DNA from: Candidatus Endomicrobium embiratermitis
Lineage (GTDB): Bacteria > Elusimicrobiota > Endomicrobiia > Endomicrobiales > Endomicrobiaceae
DNA: 64,000 bases
Assembly: GCA_009781315.1 (NCBI GenBank)
Contig: WQYI01000003.1
Location: 1 to 64,000, forward strand
Direction of reading: 5' to 3'
Positions 24,705-33,583 of this stretch are shown piece by piece. A program made the position numbers and the translations under genes. Every line of letters starts with the position of its first letter. Within the stretch, counting starts at the first letter, position 1. Below the pieces are notes generated by a model. It was not told where the DNA came from. It searched no databases and saw only the letters and a list, made by a program, of their open reading frames with translations.

Positions 24705-26105
24705 TCATTTATTTTGCTGCAGCAGTTTTATATATTCGTCAATTCCGCCTGCTTTTCTTATTTCATTAATCTTTTCAAGATTATCTCTGTTTTTCTTATC
24801 GCCGTACATTTCAAAAGCTTTTTTCAGATATATTTCAGCTTTGTCTATGTCTAGCTCGTTTTCAAGATATACTCTTCCGAGGTTATTGTACACGGCATGA
24901 TACGACGGCGCGGACAATAAGGCTTTCTGCCAAAAAACCAGCGGAGATTCGAAAGTTTTGGAATAGCTGAACGTTATAACGCAAAACAGTAAAATTAATG
25001 CCGCAAAAGCCGAAGTTTTTATTTTTTCAGATACGGATTTTAATTGAGGAATATATATTTGGCTAAGAGATATTATTAAGCCCGCAAACGGCAGATATAT
25101 CCTGGGCTCAAGCATTATGGACTGCAGCGTTATAAGCGACGGGATTAAAAACAGCGCAAACCAAGCCAGACCGAAATAAAATAAACGTTTATTTTTTATT
25201 TTGAAAACGAAAATTAGCAATACAGCCAAAATTACAATAACCGACAGCCCGTAAATTATATTCTCGTCAGGCAGATAAGGTATCGGAGAAAGATTCAGCG
25301 GCATAAAAATTTTGCCGATATATATTATAAGAATTTTCGGTATGTTTAATATTATTTCAACGTAATTGATTTTAGGCGTAAATTTTCCCAAAACGTTTGT
25401 TCTCATCATTGTAAATAAAATCAAAATTATTGAGATTAATACTGAAAAAACAATCCCTTTTTTTAAACTTATTTTCTTGCGGACCGCAAATAAATAAAAA
25501 ATAAACAGCAATGGCATAACGATCGCGTTTTCTTTCGTAAATAACGCAAGCGCCCAAAATAAAACGCATAAAAACATATCAAACGTTTTTCCGTTCAATG
25601 CTTTTGCGTAGAATATAAAAGATAATATGGCAAACACAAAAAGAATCGAATCGTTTCTTCCGGGAATCCACGCCACGGCCTGCGTTAAAACGGGATGGCA
25701 GGCAAAGACAAGAGTCCAGGCTAAAGCCTCTTTTTTTGAAAGAAAATTTTTGTTTAAAAAATAAAATAACAATGATGCCGAAAACATATGAAGCAGTATG
25801 TTTGTAAGATGATAAAAAACAGGAGACATTGTTTGATTCGAAATGAAAAAGTCCGTAAAAAAAGATACTATTAATATCGGACGGTAGTAGCAGTATTCCC
25901 ACGGAATGATATTGTAAGAAAATACTTTAAGCAGATTTATTTTTTCCGAATAATAAGAAGATTGCGTTAAAACAAGCCAGTCATCGTCAAACCATGTAAA
26001 ACCGAAATATAAAGTTTGGCTGTAAAGCAGTAAAATAACCGCGGCGATAAATAAATAAACGTAAAAATCATTTTTAAAATATTTGTTTTCAACGAGGTTT
26101 TTCAT
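24705..26105 (-). CDS. Multi-pass membrane protein with TPR tail (TMTC/GT-C-like)
   Basis: This is a 466-residue integral membrane protein with about 9-11 hydrophobic helices, the first at residues 15-33. The loop after helix 1 has an acidic motif (FTWFDDDWLV) in the position of the catalytic Asp of GT-C glycosyltransferases. HPVLTQAVAWIPGRND is typical of TMTC-like proteins. The last ~60 residues (AVYNNLGRVYLENELDIDKAEIYLKKAFEMYGDK) form one or two TPRs. It could transfer a sugar from a lipid-linked donor; this is inferred from architecture. It is divergent from pcrA. Confidence 0.75.
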   Translation of the reverse strand: MKNLVENKYFKNDFYVYLFIAAVILLLYSQTLYFGFTWFDDDWLVLTQSSYYSEKINLLKVFSYNIIPWEYCYYRPILIVSFFTDFFISNQTMSPVFYHLTNILLHMFSASLLFYFLNKNFLSKKEALAWTLVFACHPVLTQAVAWIPGRNDSILFVFAILSFIFYAKALNGKTFDMFLCVLFWALALFTKENAIVMPLLFIFYLFAVRKKISLKKGIVFSVLISIILILFTMMRTNVLGKFTPKINYVEIILNIPKILIIYIGKIFMPLNLSPIPYLPDENIIYGLSVIVILAVLLIFVFKIKNKRLFYFGLAWFALFLIPSLITLQSIMLEPRIYLPFAGLIISLSQIYIPQLKSVSEKIKTSAFAALILLFCVITFSYSKTFESPLVFWQKALLSAPSYHAVYNNLGRVYLENELDIDKAEIYLKKAFEMYGDKKNRDNLEKINEIRKAGGIDEYIKLLQQNK

Positions 26106-26158
26106 AGAAGGATATTAGCATTAAATATGCGTATTTTCAAATATTTTAAAGTATATGA

Positions 26159-26164
26159 TATAAT
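26159..26164 (+). promoter_or_regulatory. -10 box of pcrA, possibly leaderless
   Basis: TATAAT lies 8 nt before the ATG of pcrA and the gap (AGGTCGTT) is too short for a normal leader. The AGG could only act as ribosome-binding site if transcription started upstream. Confidence 0.45.
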
Positions 26165-26172
26165 AGGTCGTT

Positions 26173-28458
26173 ATGAATGAAATTTTAACGCAAAATTTAA
26201 ACCCCGCGCAAAAAGAAGCGGTTTTGTGCACGCAAGGCCCTCTTATAATTTTCGCGGGAGCCGGAACCGGCAAAACAAGAGTAATAACCCACAGAATAGC
26301 TTATCTTCTCTCAACAGGCGTAGCGCCGTGGTCAATTCTTGCCGTCACGTTTACCAACAAAGCCGCGCAGGAAATGCAAAAAAGGGTGAACGATTTGGTT
26401 CCGGGAATCGGCGCAAACGTCTTTGTTTCCACTTTCCATTCGTTTTGCGCGTATTTTTTGCGCGTTGAAGCTTTGAAAATAAATTTAAGTCCCGACTTTC
26501 TTATATACGATTACGCGGACCAGAAAAATATTATTAAAGACTGTTTAAAAGAATTAAACTACGACGAAAAAAAATATAAGCCTTCGACTGTTGCCGACAG
26601 AATAAGCCGCGCTAAAGACGATTTAAAATCCCCTTCAGACATGGCTGCGGACGCTGAACATATCAGGGATTTGGAAATTGCAAAAATATACGAGTTATAC
26701 CAGAAAAAACTCGAAACGGCTCAGGCTTTGGATTTCGGCGATTTAATAATGCGAACCGTAATATCGCTTCAGCAATATCCCGCGATTCTTGAACATTATC
26801 AGGAAAAATTCAAATACATTTTAGTTGACGAATATCAGGATACCAACCACGCGCAGTATATGCTTGCCAAACTTTTAGCAGGCAAACACCGTAACATATG
26901 CGTGGTGGGCGATGACGATCAAAGCGTTTATTCATGGCGCGGTGCCGACATTAATAATATTTTAGATTTTGAAAAAGATTATCCGCAGGCAAAATCCGTA
27001 AAGCTTGAACAGAATTACCGTTCCACGCCGAAAATACTTTTGACCGCTCATCAGGTAGTAAAACACAATGCCGGCAGAGTTGAAAAGAAACTTTGGACGC
27101 AAAATCCGGACGACGGTTCCGTATCCGTATTGAAAGCGGCAAATGAAAACGACGAAGCTTTAAAAGTCGTTGATATTATTTCTTTAAATACCGTAAAAAA
27201 CAAATACAACTTATCAGACTTTGCCGTATTTTACCGCACCAATGCCCAGTCGCGCGTTTTTGAAGACGCGTTCAGAAGAGCCGGCATGCCTTATATTGTC
27301 GTAGGAACTCTTAAATTTTACGACCGCGCCGAAATAAAAGACATTACCGCTTATTTAAAACTCATTCTTAACCGCAATGACAATATAAGTTTTAAAAGAA
27401 TAATAAATATTCCGCGGCGGGCAATAGGTAAAACTTCTATTGAAAACCTTGAAAAAGAAGCGATAAAAAGAAATATTTCTATTTGGCAGGCTATAGAATT
27501 TGCAAAAGAAGCAGGATTAAACAAGGGCGCTATAGCGGCTTTAGGAAACTTCGTTTCCCTTATTAACGGTTTAGCTCAATTGAAAGAAACCGAAACCGTA
27601 AAAACCATAGCTGAAAAAGTTATAATCCATTCAGGGTATCTTAAAGAGCTTGAAACCGAAAATACGCCGGAATCAAGAACAAAAATAGAAAACATTCAGG
27701 AATTGATATCGGCAATAGACGATTTTGAACGGCGTTCCCCGGATAAATCCCTTTTGGGATACCTTACGCAAGTAGCGTTAATAAGCGACTCGGATTCCGT
27801 TGACGATTCAAAAGGCAAAGTTACGCTGATGACATTGCATCTTGCAAAAGGTTTGGAATTTGATAATGTCTTTATATGCGGTTTGGAAGACGGACTGTTT
27901 CCTATAGGAGAATCGGCTTTCAACCCCGAAGAGCTTGAAGAAGAAAGAAGGCTTATGTATGTGGGAATGACAAGAGCGAGAAAAAATCTTTATTTGTGCT
28001 GGGCTTCGGAAAGAACAGTTTACGGAAAAACAAGGTGGAATATGGCGTCCCGTTTTTTAGCCGAAGCCGGTTTTAAAGACGAGTTTGCCGACAGGGAACA
28101 AAGTACTTTTAAACAAAATTCTTTTGCATCATCATTTAACAAAACAAAATGGAGTAAGAATTACGCTAAAGAACAAAAATACGCTAAATCAAAAGCGGAA
28201 TATAAATACGTTAACAATGATTCTTACGATTATATCCCAAGCGACGACGAAATAATAAAAGACGAGCCTTTGTATGTACCGTCAACAGACCAAAGTCCTT
28301 ATAAAATAGGAACTGTCGTTTCGCATCCTGTTTTCGGAAACGGAAAGATTATCGAAAAATCCGGCGCGGGCAATGATTTAAAGCTTGTGGTTTTGTTTGA
28401 AAACGGGCAATGGAAAAAACTTCTGGCAAGAGTATCAAATCTGACAATTATCAATTAG
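26173..28458 (+). CDS. pcrA: UvrD/PcrA-type ATP-dependent DNA helicase
   Basis: This 761-residue superfamily 1A 3'-5' helicase is used in excision repair and clearance of replication obstacles. Q-motif LNPAQKEAV is at 9-17, Walker A GAGTGKT at 29-35, then FTNKAAQEM, DEYQDTN, GDDDQSVYSWRGAD, LEQNYRS and, near the end, TLHLAKGLEFDNVF and YVGMTRAR. The C-terminal KIGTVVSHPVFGNGKI...FENGQWKKL module is the Tudor-like RNA-polymerase-binding tail of PcrA. The length is normal. Confidence 0.95.
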   Translation: MNEILTQNLNPAQKEAVLCTQGPLIIFAGAGTGKTRVITHRIAYLLSTGVAPWSILAVTFTNKAAQEMQKRVNDLVPGIGANVFVSTFHSFCAYFLRVEALKINLSPDFLIYDYADQKNIIKDCLKELNYDEKKYKPSTVADRISRAKDDLKSPSDMAADAEHIRDLEIAKIYELYQKKLETAQALDFGDLIMRTVISLQQYPAILEHYQEKFKYILVDEYQDTNHAQYMLAKLLAGKHRNICVVGDDDQSVYSWRGADINNILDFEKDYPQAKSVKLEQNYRSTPKILLTAHQVVKHNAGRVEKKLWTQNPDDGSVSVLKAANENDEALKVVDIISLNTVKNKYNLSDFAVFYRTNAQSRVFEDAFRRAGMPYIVVGTLKFYDRAEIKDITAYLKLILNRNDNISFKRIINIPRRAIGKTSIENLEKEAIKRNISIWQAIEFAKEAGLNKGAIAALGNFVSLINGLAQLKETETVKTIAEKVIIHSGYLKELETENTPESRTKIENIQELISAIDDFERRSPDKSLLGYLTQVALISDSDSVDDSKGKVTLMTLHLAKGLEFDNVFICGLEDGLFPIGESAFNPEELEEERRLMYVGMTRARKNLYLCWASERTVYGKTRWNMASRFLAEAGFKDEFADREQSTFKQNSFASSFNKTKWSKNYAKEQKYAKSKAEYKYVNNDSYDYIPSDDEIIKDEPLYVPSTDQSPYKIGTVVSHPVFGNGKIIEKSGAGNDLKLVVLFENGQWKKLLARVSNLTIIN

Positions 28459-28468
28459 AAGCTTTCTT

Positions 28469-28759
28469 TTACATCGCTTCGTCGGCTTTTAAATTGCTGC
28501 CATTGTCAAGAGCTGCGTCTTCATCTTTTATTTCCTGCCTCAAATCAATCTGTTTCTGCTGATCGGGAAGAGTATTTTGGTCAAGAGCCATCTGCTGGGG
28601 AGTAGTATCTTTGTACTTAACCTGTTCTTTTTTTTGCTGAATCTTTTTAGGATTTTTTAACAATTTATCCGGAGACGCCGTCAAATACATTCCTAACAAA
28701 AGACCTATAACTACTATAAAAACCGCGAACGTTACCCATAATTTATTGCTGTCGTGCAT
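28469..28759 (-). CDS. Small single-pass membrane protein, unknown
   Basis: This is a 96-residue protein with a strong ribosome-binding site (AAGGAG, 7 nt before ATG). One membrane helix (LWVTFAVFIVVIGLLLGMYL, about residues 7-26) is followed by a hydrophilic, Gln/Lys/Asp-rich tail without Cys. I recognise no family. It is convergent with pcrA, whose stop codon is 10 nt away. Confidence 0.65.
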   Translation of the reverse strand: MHDSNKLWVTFAVFIVVIGLLLGMYLTASPDKLLKNPKKIQQKKEQVKYKDTTPQQMALDQNTLPDQQKQIDLRQEIKDEDAALDNGSNLKADEAM

Positions 28760-28775
28760 GTTTAACTCCTTTTTA

Positions 28776-28906
28776 ACGGCAAAGTGGAAAGTTAAAAGTG
28801 AAAAGTTGAAATGATGTGTTTTTGCAAAGCAAAAACTAAAAATCCGTTTCGGCTTTGCCGAAACACAATATTTTCACTTTACACTTTTCAATTTTCACTC
28901 TTTTTT
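28776..28906. repeat. GTGAAAAGT-type long hairpin repeat
   Basis: The left arm GGCAAAGTGGAAAGTTAAAA is mirrored by TTTTCACTTTACACTTTTCA at the right. Two internal palindromes are TTTTTGCAAAGCAAAAA (28819-28835) and GTTTCGGCTTTGCCGAAAC (28846-28864). The central palindromes match those at 21881 and 60928. Confidence 0.75.
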
Positions 28907-28954
28907 ATATAAGTATTATATAAAAAAATTTCAAATTTTTATAAAATATTATTT

Positions 28955-29632
28955 ATGAAATTTAAAGAATATTTCGGCATTTCTCCCAAAGACGTTCAGG
29001 AAACGTGCATAATATGCCAAAGTTATGACGCGGCGCTTTTTTCACGGGAAACAAAAAACGGTTTTTTCGTTAAAACGGCAAACGCAAAAAACGCGACGGT
29101 TATCGCTTTAAAAAACAATTTCCTTGCCGGCGATACGGTTTTATATTTAAGAGAAACAAAATGTAAAAAAATTCTTCTTTTCGGAAGCTGCGGAGGGTGC
29201 GGAGACGTCGAATCCGGAGATTTGGTAATAATAGACAAAGCGTACAATCTGGAAAGCTTTTCCTCAATGCTGTCTTTTGACAAGGACATAAAATATAAAA
29301 CTTTTTCGCAGGAATTATTTTTATCTTTTTACGGCAAATACCCGTATGAAGATTTGATAAAAACAAATTCCGCCTGCGTAAGCTCGCTGGTTTTGGAAAA
29401 CAGCTATGCGGATTGGTTTAAAGAAAAAGAGGTCTGCGCTATAGACATGGAATCGTCGATAGTTCTTTCCGCGGCAAACGAAACAGGCATTAAATCCGTT
29501 TGCCTTATGTACGTTGCCGACCATATTGAAAAAAATCCTCCGGGAAACAATCTTGAAGAACATACGAAATCAAAAATTTCGTCGGCAAGAAAAAAACTCG
29601 CGAAAATGATTTTGGATTTTATAAATGAATAA
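28955..29632 (+). CDS. Nucleoside phosphorylase/nucleosidase-family protein
   Basis: This is a 225-residue protein of the PNP/UDP phosphorylase superfamily. The glycine-rich strand ILLFGSCGGCGDVESGDLVI (about 71-90) and the nucleoside-binding VCAIDMESSIVL (about 160-171) are diagnostic. Such enzymes cleave N-glycosidic bonds of purine or pyrimidine nucleosides or of MTA/SAH/futalosine; the exact substrate cannot be read here. Its stop overlaps the start of the SPL-type radical SAM gene by 8 nt, so the pair is translationally coupled, perhaps in processing of damaged nucleosides. An AT-rich -10-like TAAAAT 7 nt upstream of the ATG again suggests a leaderless start. Confidence 0.8.
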   Translation: MKFKEYFGISPKDVQETCIICQSYDAALFSRETKNGFFVKTANAKNATVIALKNNFLAGDTVLYLRETKCKKILLFGSCGGCGDVESGDLVIIDKAYNLESFSSMLSFDKDIKYKTFSQELFLSFYGKYPYEDLIKTNSACVSSLVLENSYADWFKEKEVCAIDMESSIVLSAANETGIKSVCLMYVADHIEKNPPGNNLEEHTKSKISSARKKLAKMILDFINE

Positions 29633-30974
29633 TACCGCGGAAACCGCTTTTGCAAACCGTTTCCAAAATTTCGGAATAAACAAAAACCGCGAAATTTTCA
29701 GGCTTATTTCGGAAATCGCAAAAATAGAAAAATGCAATTTCACCGCCGTTTTAAATTCCATACCGTCTAATGATTATGAAACCGTAAAGAAAATTCTTTT
29801 GCAAAGAAGATACCCGGCGACTTTTTCTAGAGTGCCTTTAAATTCTTTTTTCCTGCCGAAGTACAAAATAGACCCGGAATTGAAAGCAGATACCGAAACC
29901 CGGGATTTTTATCCGAAAAATATATATTTCGAACGCGAATCTCAGAATACTTCCGTATATGACAATTTAAAAAATCTTTTCCCGAAAGCGGATTTCAGGG
30001 AAATTTTATCATTAAAAGATTTTACGGAAACCGTGCGTTTCGGAATTAAAGATTACAACAACCGCGCGGACAACTTATTTCTTGTAAAAGAAAAATACGA
30101 TTTCTTTAAAAAGTGCCCCTGTACATCGGGCGTCGTAAACTGCGGCTATTCCATTATGAATCTCGGCATGGGCTGCCCTTATGAATGTTCGTACTGTTTT
30201 TTACAAGGGTATCAAAATATCCCGGGTATTGTTATACCTTATAATATTTCCGATTATCTGGATGATGAAAAGCTTACGGCTTCAACTTCCGGATTTTTTA
30301 ATTATAAAAGAATAGGAAGCGGCGAGTTTACCGATTCTTTGGTTTTCGATCATATAACAGAATTTTCAAAGCAGATTGTTGATTTTTTTAAAAAACAGGA
30401 CGATGTCCTGTTTGAATTTAAAACAAAAAGCGTAAACATAAAAAACCTTATTGAAAGCGGCGGAAAAGAAAATATAGTGGCGGCATGGAGCGTCAACTCT
30501 TTAAAAATGAGCGAAGAAAACGAATTTAAAGCTCCTTGCGTTATTGAAAGGCTTAAAGCCGCAAAAGAATGCGCCGAGGCAGGTTTTAGCACGGCATTTC
30601 ATTTTGACCCGGTAATTTTTTACGACGGATGGCAAAACGGGTATAAAGAAATCGTAAATATGATTTTTGACACTGTGCCTGAAAAAAGCGTGAAATGGAT
30701 AAGCATAGGAACTTTAAGAATGCCTTCCGCCCAAAAAACAATTATCGAAAACCGTTTTCCTGATAATTCTTTAACGGACGGAGAACTTATTTTGGGAAAA
30801 GATTATAAATTGAGATATTTTAAGGATTTACGCATAGAAATGTATAAAACCATAATAGAAGCGATAAAATCGAAGAAAACAAAAGCAACGGTTTATCTGT
30901 GCATGGAAGAAAGAGACGTATGGAAACAATTAACAATTTACAAAAAAATAAATGCGGTTTTCCGCAATTGTTAA
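29625..30974 (+). CDS. Spore photoproduct lyase-family radical SAM protein
   Basis: This 449-residue protein has the radical SAM cysteines in GMGCPYECSYCFLQGYQ (CxxxCxxC, near residue 185). SPL-family features follow: RIGSGEFTDSL, FEFKTKS, AWSVNS, ECAEAGFSTAFHFDPVI and a C-terminal VYLCMEERDVW. Spore photoproduct lyase repairs thymine dimers; members in non-sporeformers are of unknown substrate. The final ~16 residues after VW (KQLTIYKKINAVFRNC) are translated from a palindromic intergenic repeat, which also supplies the stop codon. It overlaps the nucleoside phosphorylase gene by 8 nt. Confidence 0.85.
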   Translation: MNNTAETAFANRFQNFGINKNREIFRLISEIAKIEKCNFTAVLNSIPSNDYETVKKILLQRRYPATFSRVPLNSFFLPKYKIDPELKADTETRDFYPKNIYFERESQNTSVYDNLKNLFPKADFREILSLKDFTETVRFGIKDYNNRADNLFLVKEKYDFFKKCPCTSGVVNCGYSIMNLGMGCPYECSYCFLQGYQNIPGIVIPYNISDYLDDEKLTASTSGFFNYKRIGSGEFTDSLVFDHITEFSKQIVDFFKKQDDVLFEFKTKSVNIKNLIESGGKENIVAAWSVNSLKMSEENEFKAPCVIERLKAAKECAEAGFSTAFHFDPVIFYDGWQNGYKEIVNMIFDTVPEKSVKWISIGTLRMPSAQKTIIENRFPDNSLTDGELILGKDYKLRYFKDLRIEMYKTIIEAIKSKKTKATVYLCMEERDVWKQLTIYKKINAVFRNC

Positions 30975-31000
30975 TTGAAAATTGTAATTTGTTAATTGTC
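30925..31000. repeat. Palindromic AATTGT-type repeat across the end of the SPL gene
   Basis: ACAATTAACAATTTAC at the left is mirrored by GTAATTTGTTAATTGT at the right, around GCGGTTTTCCGC. It covers the last codons of the radical SAM gene and reaches into the end of the convergent MORN-protein gene. Short relatives lie at 15557, 56045 and 57747. Confidence 0.65.
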
Positions 31001-32356
31001 GTATAGGAATTCAAATTCCACAAAACCGTCTTTTGAATATTGAATGCTTTTGCAAACTTTGCCTTGCTTAAACTCTATTAAATATTTAAGTTTTTTGTCT
31101 TCGGGAAAATAATATCTCAATTGTCCCACGGGAATACCGTCCGAAAAATAAGCCGCAAAACAAAGCTCGCCGGATTCATAAAAAACTTCAAGCGTGCCGT
31201 GCATTAAACCGTTCCTGTAATTGACATCGGTTATAAGAGAACCGTCTTTTTTATAAACGTTAGATTTTCCGTTTAACTTGCCGTTATCGTAGCTAAACTC
31301 CGCAAACTTTTCTCCGCTTGCATAATACATGATTGAAGTTCCTGTAAGTTTTCCGTCCGAATAGGTATCGGTCGCAATAATTTTACCTTCCGGCGAATAC
31401 GTTTTAAAAACTCCGTTAGGCTTATTGTTTAAAAAACTCCCTTCGTAATGAATCTGCCCGTTTCTGTATTTAACGTAATATTTCCCGTTTAAGTTTTTAT
31501 TTTTGGCAAAAAACCTGAGTTCGTTCAGAACTCGGCCGCTGTCTATTAAATGTACTTGAGCCGGACCGGACCATATAACCGGATGGTCTGTTTGTTTTTG
31601 TCCGGACGCGGATGATTTGAAATTTTTCAAATCTTTTTTTTCAAGTTCCTGCATATTGCTTATTTCTTTTCCGTCCCTATACAATAACGTGTTTACCTCA
31701 TATCCTTTTTCATCGTAATGCCTGACGTATCCGTCGAGTTTGCCGCGAACATATTCCATTTCGGATTTTATAGAACCGGAAAGGTAGTATTTTTTCGTAG
31801 CGCCTTCCAGAATATTATTTTTATAATTCGAGCTTTCAATAAGCCTGTTGTTTTTATCGTATAAATACGACACTCCGTTAAGCTTATTGTCTTTATAAGA
31901 ATATCTGTAGCAATTCCCGTTTTTTAAATAAGCTTCCGCGGTCTGAATGTTTCCTTTTTCGTATAATACTTTTTCCTCGAGAGTTCCGTCTTCGTAAAAT
32001 TTTTTGGCCGTACCGTCCAGCTCGTTGTTTTTGTAATTTAACACGTAAAGCTTTTCTCCGGAAGGATAAAATTTGTACGTCGCACCGTTAAGCTCGTTGT
32101 CGTCGTAATTCCATATATAAGCAAGCTTTCCGTCTTCATCGAATTCTTTTACTTCGCCGCTTATTTTAACGCCCGACACGAATTGGGTTTTACCGTCTTT
32201 TAAAATCTTTTCTTTTGCTATTTGCACGCCTTTTTCGTCGGTATAAATAAAAAAAGACTCCTTTTCGGAATCTGCTTTCTTTTTATAAATAACTCCAAAG
32301 AGAGAAACGGCAAAAAACGGCATAATCAAAAACAGCAATATTGTTTTTTTTATCAT
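30992..32356 (-). CDS. Exported MORN/YwqK-repeat protein
   Basis: This is a 454-residue protein with an N-terminal signal (TILLFLIMPFFAVSLFGVIY) and about 15 copies of a ~23-residue repeat of the form LNG-x-x-Y-x-x-G-x(7)-Y-x-[ND]-G/N. It resembles MORN repeats and the YwqK antitoxin family; a less regular linker interrupts the run near residues 235-285. Such repeats form extended beta-ladders that bind lipids or proteins; no catalytic domain is present. It overlaps the end of proB by 4 nt (ATGA), an odd partnership without functional explanation. Confidence 0.8.
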   Translation of the reverse strand: MIKKTILLFLIMPFFAVSLFGVIYKKKADSEKESFFIYTDEKGVQIAKEKILKDGKTQFVSGVKISGEVKEFDEDGKLAYIWNYDDNELNGATYKFYPSGEKLYVLNYKNNELDGTAKKFYEDGTLEEKVLYEKGNIQTAEAYLKNGNCYRYSYKDNKLNGVSYLYDKNNRLIESSNYKNNILEGATKKYYLSGSIKSEMEYVRGKLDGYVRHYDEKGYEVNTLLYRDGKEISNMQELEKKDLKNFKSSASGQKQTDHPVIWSGPAQVHLIDSGRVLNELRFFAKNKNLNGKYYVKYRNGQIHYEGSFLNNKPNGVFKTYSPEGKIIATDTYSDGKLTGTSIMYYASGEKFAEFSYDNGKLNGKSNVYKKDGSLITDVNYRNGLMHGTLEVFYESGELCFAAYFSDGIPVGQLRYYFPEDKKLKYLIEFKQGKVCKSIQYSKDGFVEFEFLYDN

Positions 32357-33441
32357 AAAATTACTAAATTATCCCTGTGTATAATTTCATCGTCGGTTAC
32401 TTCTATTATTTTTTTCATTTCTGAAGTTTTTTTGCCTTTAATTTTCTCTAAATCCCCGCAGTCGTAATTGACGAGTCCTCTGGCAAAATCTTTTCTTGTA
32501 TCATAATCCGACACGCTGACCGTGTCGCCTCTCTTAAAATTTCCGGTTATCTTCACTATACCCGCGGCAAGGAGGCTTTTTCCTTTTCCTGTAAGAGCTT
32601 CGCACGCTCTTTTATCTACAAAAATATTTCCTTTGGGTTTCTTGCTGAAAGCTATCCATGTTTTTTTAGCTTCAAGAAAACGCTTTCTTGCGTTAAAAAC
32701 AGTGCAAATTCCGTTTCCCGTTATCATTTCTTTAAGGGAACCGAGCCTTGTTCCGTTGGCGATAATCGTATCCGTTCCCGAAGCGGAAGCGATTTTTGCC
32801 GCAATTATTTTCGTTTTCATTCCGCCCGTGCCTTTTCCGCTTGCGGAATTGCCGGTCGCAAAACTTTCTATTTCCCCGGTAATTTTTTCCACTCGGGGAA
32901 TAAGGTTTGACTTTGAAGGATGCCCGTTGTAAAGACCGTCCACGTCCGTAAAAATAACAAGTTTATCCGCGTCAACGGCCGCCGCGACCAAAGCCGCCAA
33001 AGTATCGTTATCGCCGAAATTTATTTCTTCAACCGCCACGGTGTCGTTTTCGTTTATAACGGGAATTATTCCGCGTTCCGTCAATTCGCGCAGAGTATTT
33101 CTTGCGTTGATGTATTTCATTCTGTCTTCGAAATCGTCTCTTGTTAAAAGAAGCTGGGCTACGGTTTTTCCGTATTTTGCAAACGCTTCGGAATAAGCGT
33201 CCATTATTATAGGCTGCCCGACGGCGGCCAAAGCCTGTTTTTCGCGTAAAATTTTAGGCCTTTCTTTTAAACTTAAACGCCCTTGCCCCGCGCCTATAGC
33301 TCCGGAACTGACAATTAAAATCTCATTATTGTCGTTCTGCAGTCCGACAATTGTTTTAGCAAGCTCGGATATATAATCTTTGTTTAATAATCCGTTTTTA
33401 TCGGTAAGCGTGCTTGTGCCTACTTTAATGACTATTTTCAT
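32353..33441 (-). CDS. proB: Glutamate 5-kinase with PUA domain
   Basis: This 362-residue enzyme phosphorylates the gamma-carboxyl of glutamate, the first step of proline synthesis. The amino-acid-kinase domain has IKVGTSTLTD, IVSSGAIGAG, INENDTVAVEE and NFGDNDTLAALVA. Residues about 280-360 form a C-terminal PUA domain (LLAAGIVKITGNFKRGDTVSV). Transcription likely starts from TATAAT at 33488-33493. The stop overlaps the MORN-protein start. Confidence 0.95.
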   Translation of the reverse strand: MKIVIKVGTSTLTDKNGLLNKDYISELAKTIVGLQNDNNEILIVSSGAIGAGQGRLSLKERPKILREKQALAAVGQPIIMDAYSEAFAKYGKTVAQLLLTRDDFEDRMKYINARNTLRELTERGIIPVINENDTVAVEEINFGDNDTLAALVAAAVDADKLVIFTDVDGLYNGHPSKSNLIPRVEKITGEIESFATGNSASGKGTGGMKTKIIAAKIASASGTDTIIANGTRLGSLKEMITGNGICTVFNARKRFLEAKKTWIAFSKKPKGNIFVDKRACEALTGKGKSLLAAGIVKITGNFKRGDTVSVSDYDTRKDFARGLVNYDCGDLEKIKGKKTSEMKKIIEVTDDEIIHRDNLVIL

Positions 33442-33487
33442 TTTTATCTCTTAAGCCGGTAAAATATTTAAAAATTACATTTTCCAT

Positions 33488-33493
33488 ATTATA
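33488..33493 (-). promoter_or_regulatory. -10 box of proB
   Basis: ATTATA on the plus strand (TATAAT reading leftwards) lies 46 nt upstream of the proB ATG, giving a leader of about 40 nt. No clear -35 is seen. Confidence 0.4.
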
Positions 33494-33520
33494 CTATTTT
33501 TAAATGTAAATTAACCGTAA

Positions 33521-33566
33521 AAAAAGAGCGGGACTTTAATCAGCTCAAGTCCCGCTCTTTTTATTT
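33521..33566. terminator. Terminator of the GGGtGRT operon (bidirectional)
   Basis: AAAAAGAGCGGGACTT and AAGTCCCGCTCTTTTT form a perfect 16-bp stem (33521-33536 with 33547-33562) around a 10-nt loop. Flanking A and T runs allow action in both directions. Confidence 0.85.
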
Positions 33567-33583
33567 ATAAAAATTTTATTAAT

